A stretch of DNA of 5,812 bases from Gammaproteobacteria bacterium (GTDB lineage: Bacteria; Pseudomonadota; Gammaproteobacteria; Pseudomonadales; Azotimanducaceae). Numbering within the stretch: the stretch's first letter is position 1; every line of letters starts with the position of its first letter. Both the position numbers and the translations under genes were made by a program. The notes beneath the pieces were generated by a model that had not been told where the DNA came from, did no database searches, and saw only the letters and a program-made list of their open reading frames with translations. Where the stretch lies: contig PBGU01000008.1 in NCBI GenBank assembly GCA_002719135.1, positions 1 to 5,812 of the forward strand. The letters are read 5' to 3'. Below are positions 5,795 through 5,812 of this stretch, piece after piece.

Positions 5795-5812
5795 TCAGGT
5801 TGACCAGATACG
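5795..5812 (-). CDS. ureD: Last five codons of the urease accessory gene ureD (ureH)
   Basis: The minus strand enters the window reading Arg-Ile-Trp-Ser-Thr-stop (TGA at 5797-5795). UreD proteins of this operon type commonly end in a PRIW-x-T tail (Klebsiella ends in PRIWAT), and ureD normally lies directly upstream of ureA. UreD is the scaffold that binds apo-urease with UreF and UreG during nickel insertion. Only five residues are visible, so the call rests on this short match together with gene order; everything upstream is outside the window. Confidence 0.65.
   Translation of the reverse strand, partial: RIWST

Noticed and set aside
1..5812. Mobile elements, CRISPR arrays, tRNA/rRNA genes, toxin-antitoxin or other defence systems
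   Set aside because: No tandem or terminal repeats, transposase motifs or structured RNA genes were seen; nearly every base is accounted for by the nitrogen genes.

Overview
The window is one continuous, single-strand (minus) nitrogen-acquisition locus from a proteobacterium, most likely a gammaproteobacterium. Read 5'->3' on the minus strand, the order is ureD (last five codons only) - ureA - ureB - ureC - ureE - ureF - ureG - 170 bp gap - glnK - amtB (runs off the window at base 1). The lineage call is an inference from three things: separate ureA and ureB genes, the gene order, and strong resemblance of UreA, UreC and PII to the Klebsiella / E. coli / Pseudomonas proteins. No rRNA or other taxonomic marker is present.

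Region by region: 5795-5812 encodes RIWST-stop, which fits the C-terminus of UreD. Bases 3429-5758 encode the three structural subunits of nickel urease (UreA, UreB, UreC); every nickel-binding and catalytic residue of UreC is in place, at the same residue numbers as in the Klebsiella enzyme. Bases 1682-3411 encode the accessory proteins UreE (nickel carrier), UreF and UreG (GTPase), packed with short gaps or overlaps. Bases 1512-1681 are the only sizeable gap; it probably holds the glnK-amtB promoter and contains a possible 29-codon leader ORF. Bases 1173-1511 encode a PII signalling protein with the Tyr51 uridylylation site. Bases 1-1113 encode the first 371 residues of an AmtB ammonium channel with its signal peptide, Phe gate and twin-His pore; the C-terminal end lies outside the window.

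How the genes work together: urease hydrolyses urea to ammonia and carbamate/CO2, and UreD/F/G/E load nickel into UreC. AmtB moves ammonium across the inner membrane, and GlnK, sensing nitrogen and energy state, can plug AmtB when ammonium is plentiful. The cluster therefore couples cytoplasmic ammonia production to ammonium uptake and recapture.

Several starts were moved from the longest open frame on the basis of ribosome-binding sites and family N-termini (ureA, ureB, ureE, ureF, ureG). I found no mobile element, CRISPR array, tRNA/rRNA or recognisable novel system. The points of interest are modest: the leader ORF, a hairpin between glnK and amtB, a UreE lacking one of the Klebsiella metal-site histidines, and the urease-PII-AmtB linkage itself.
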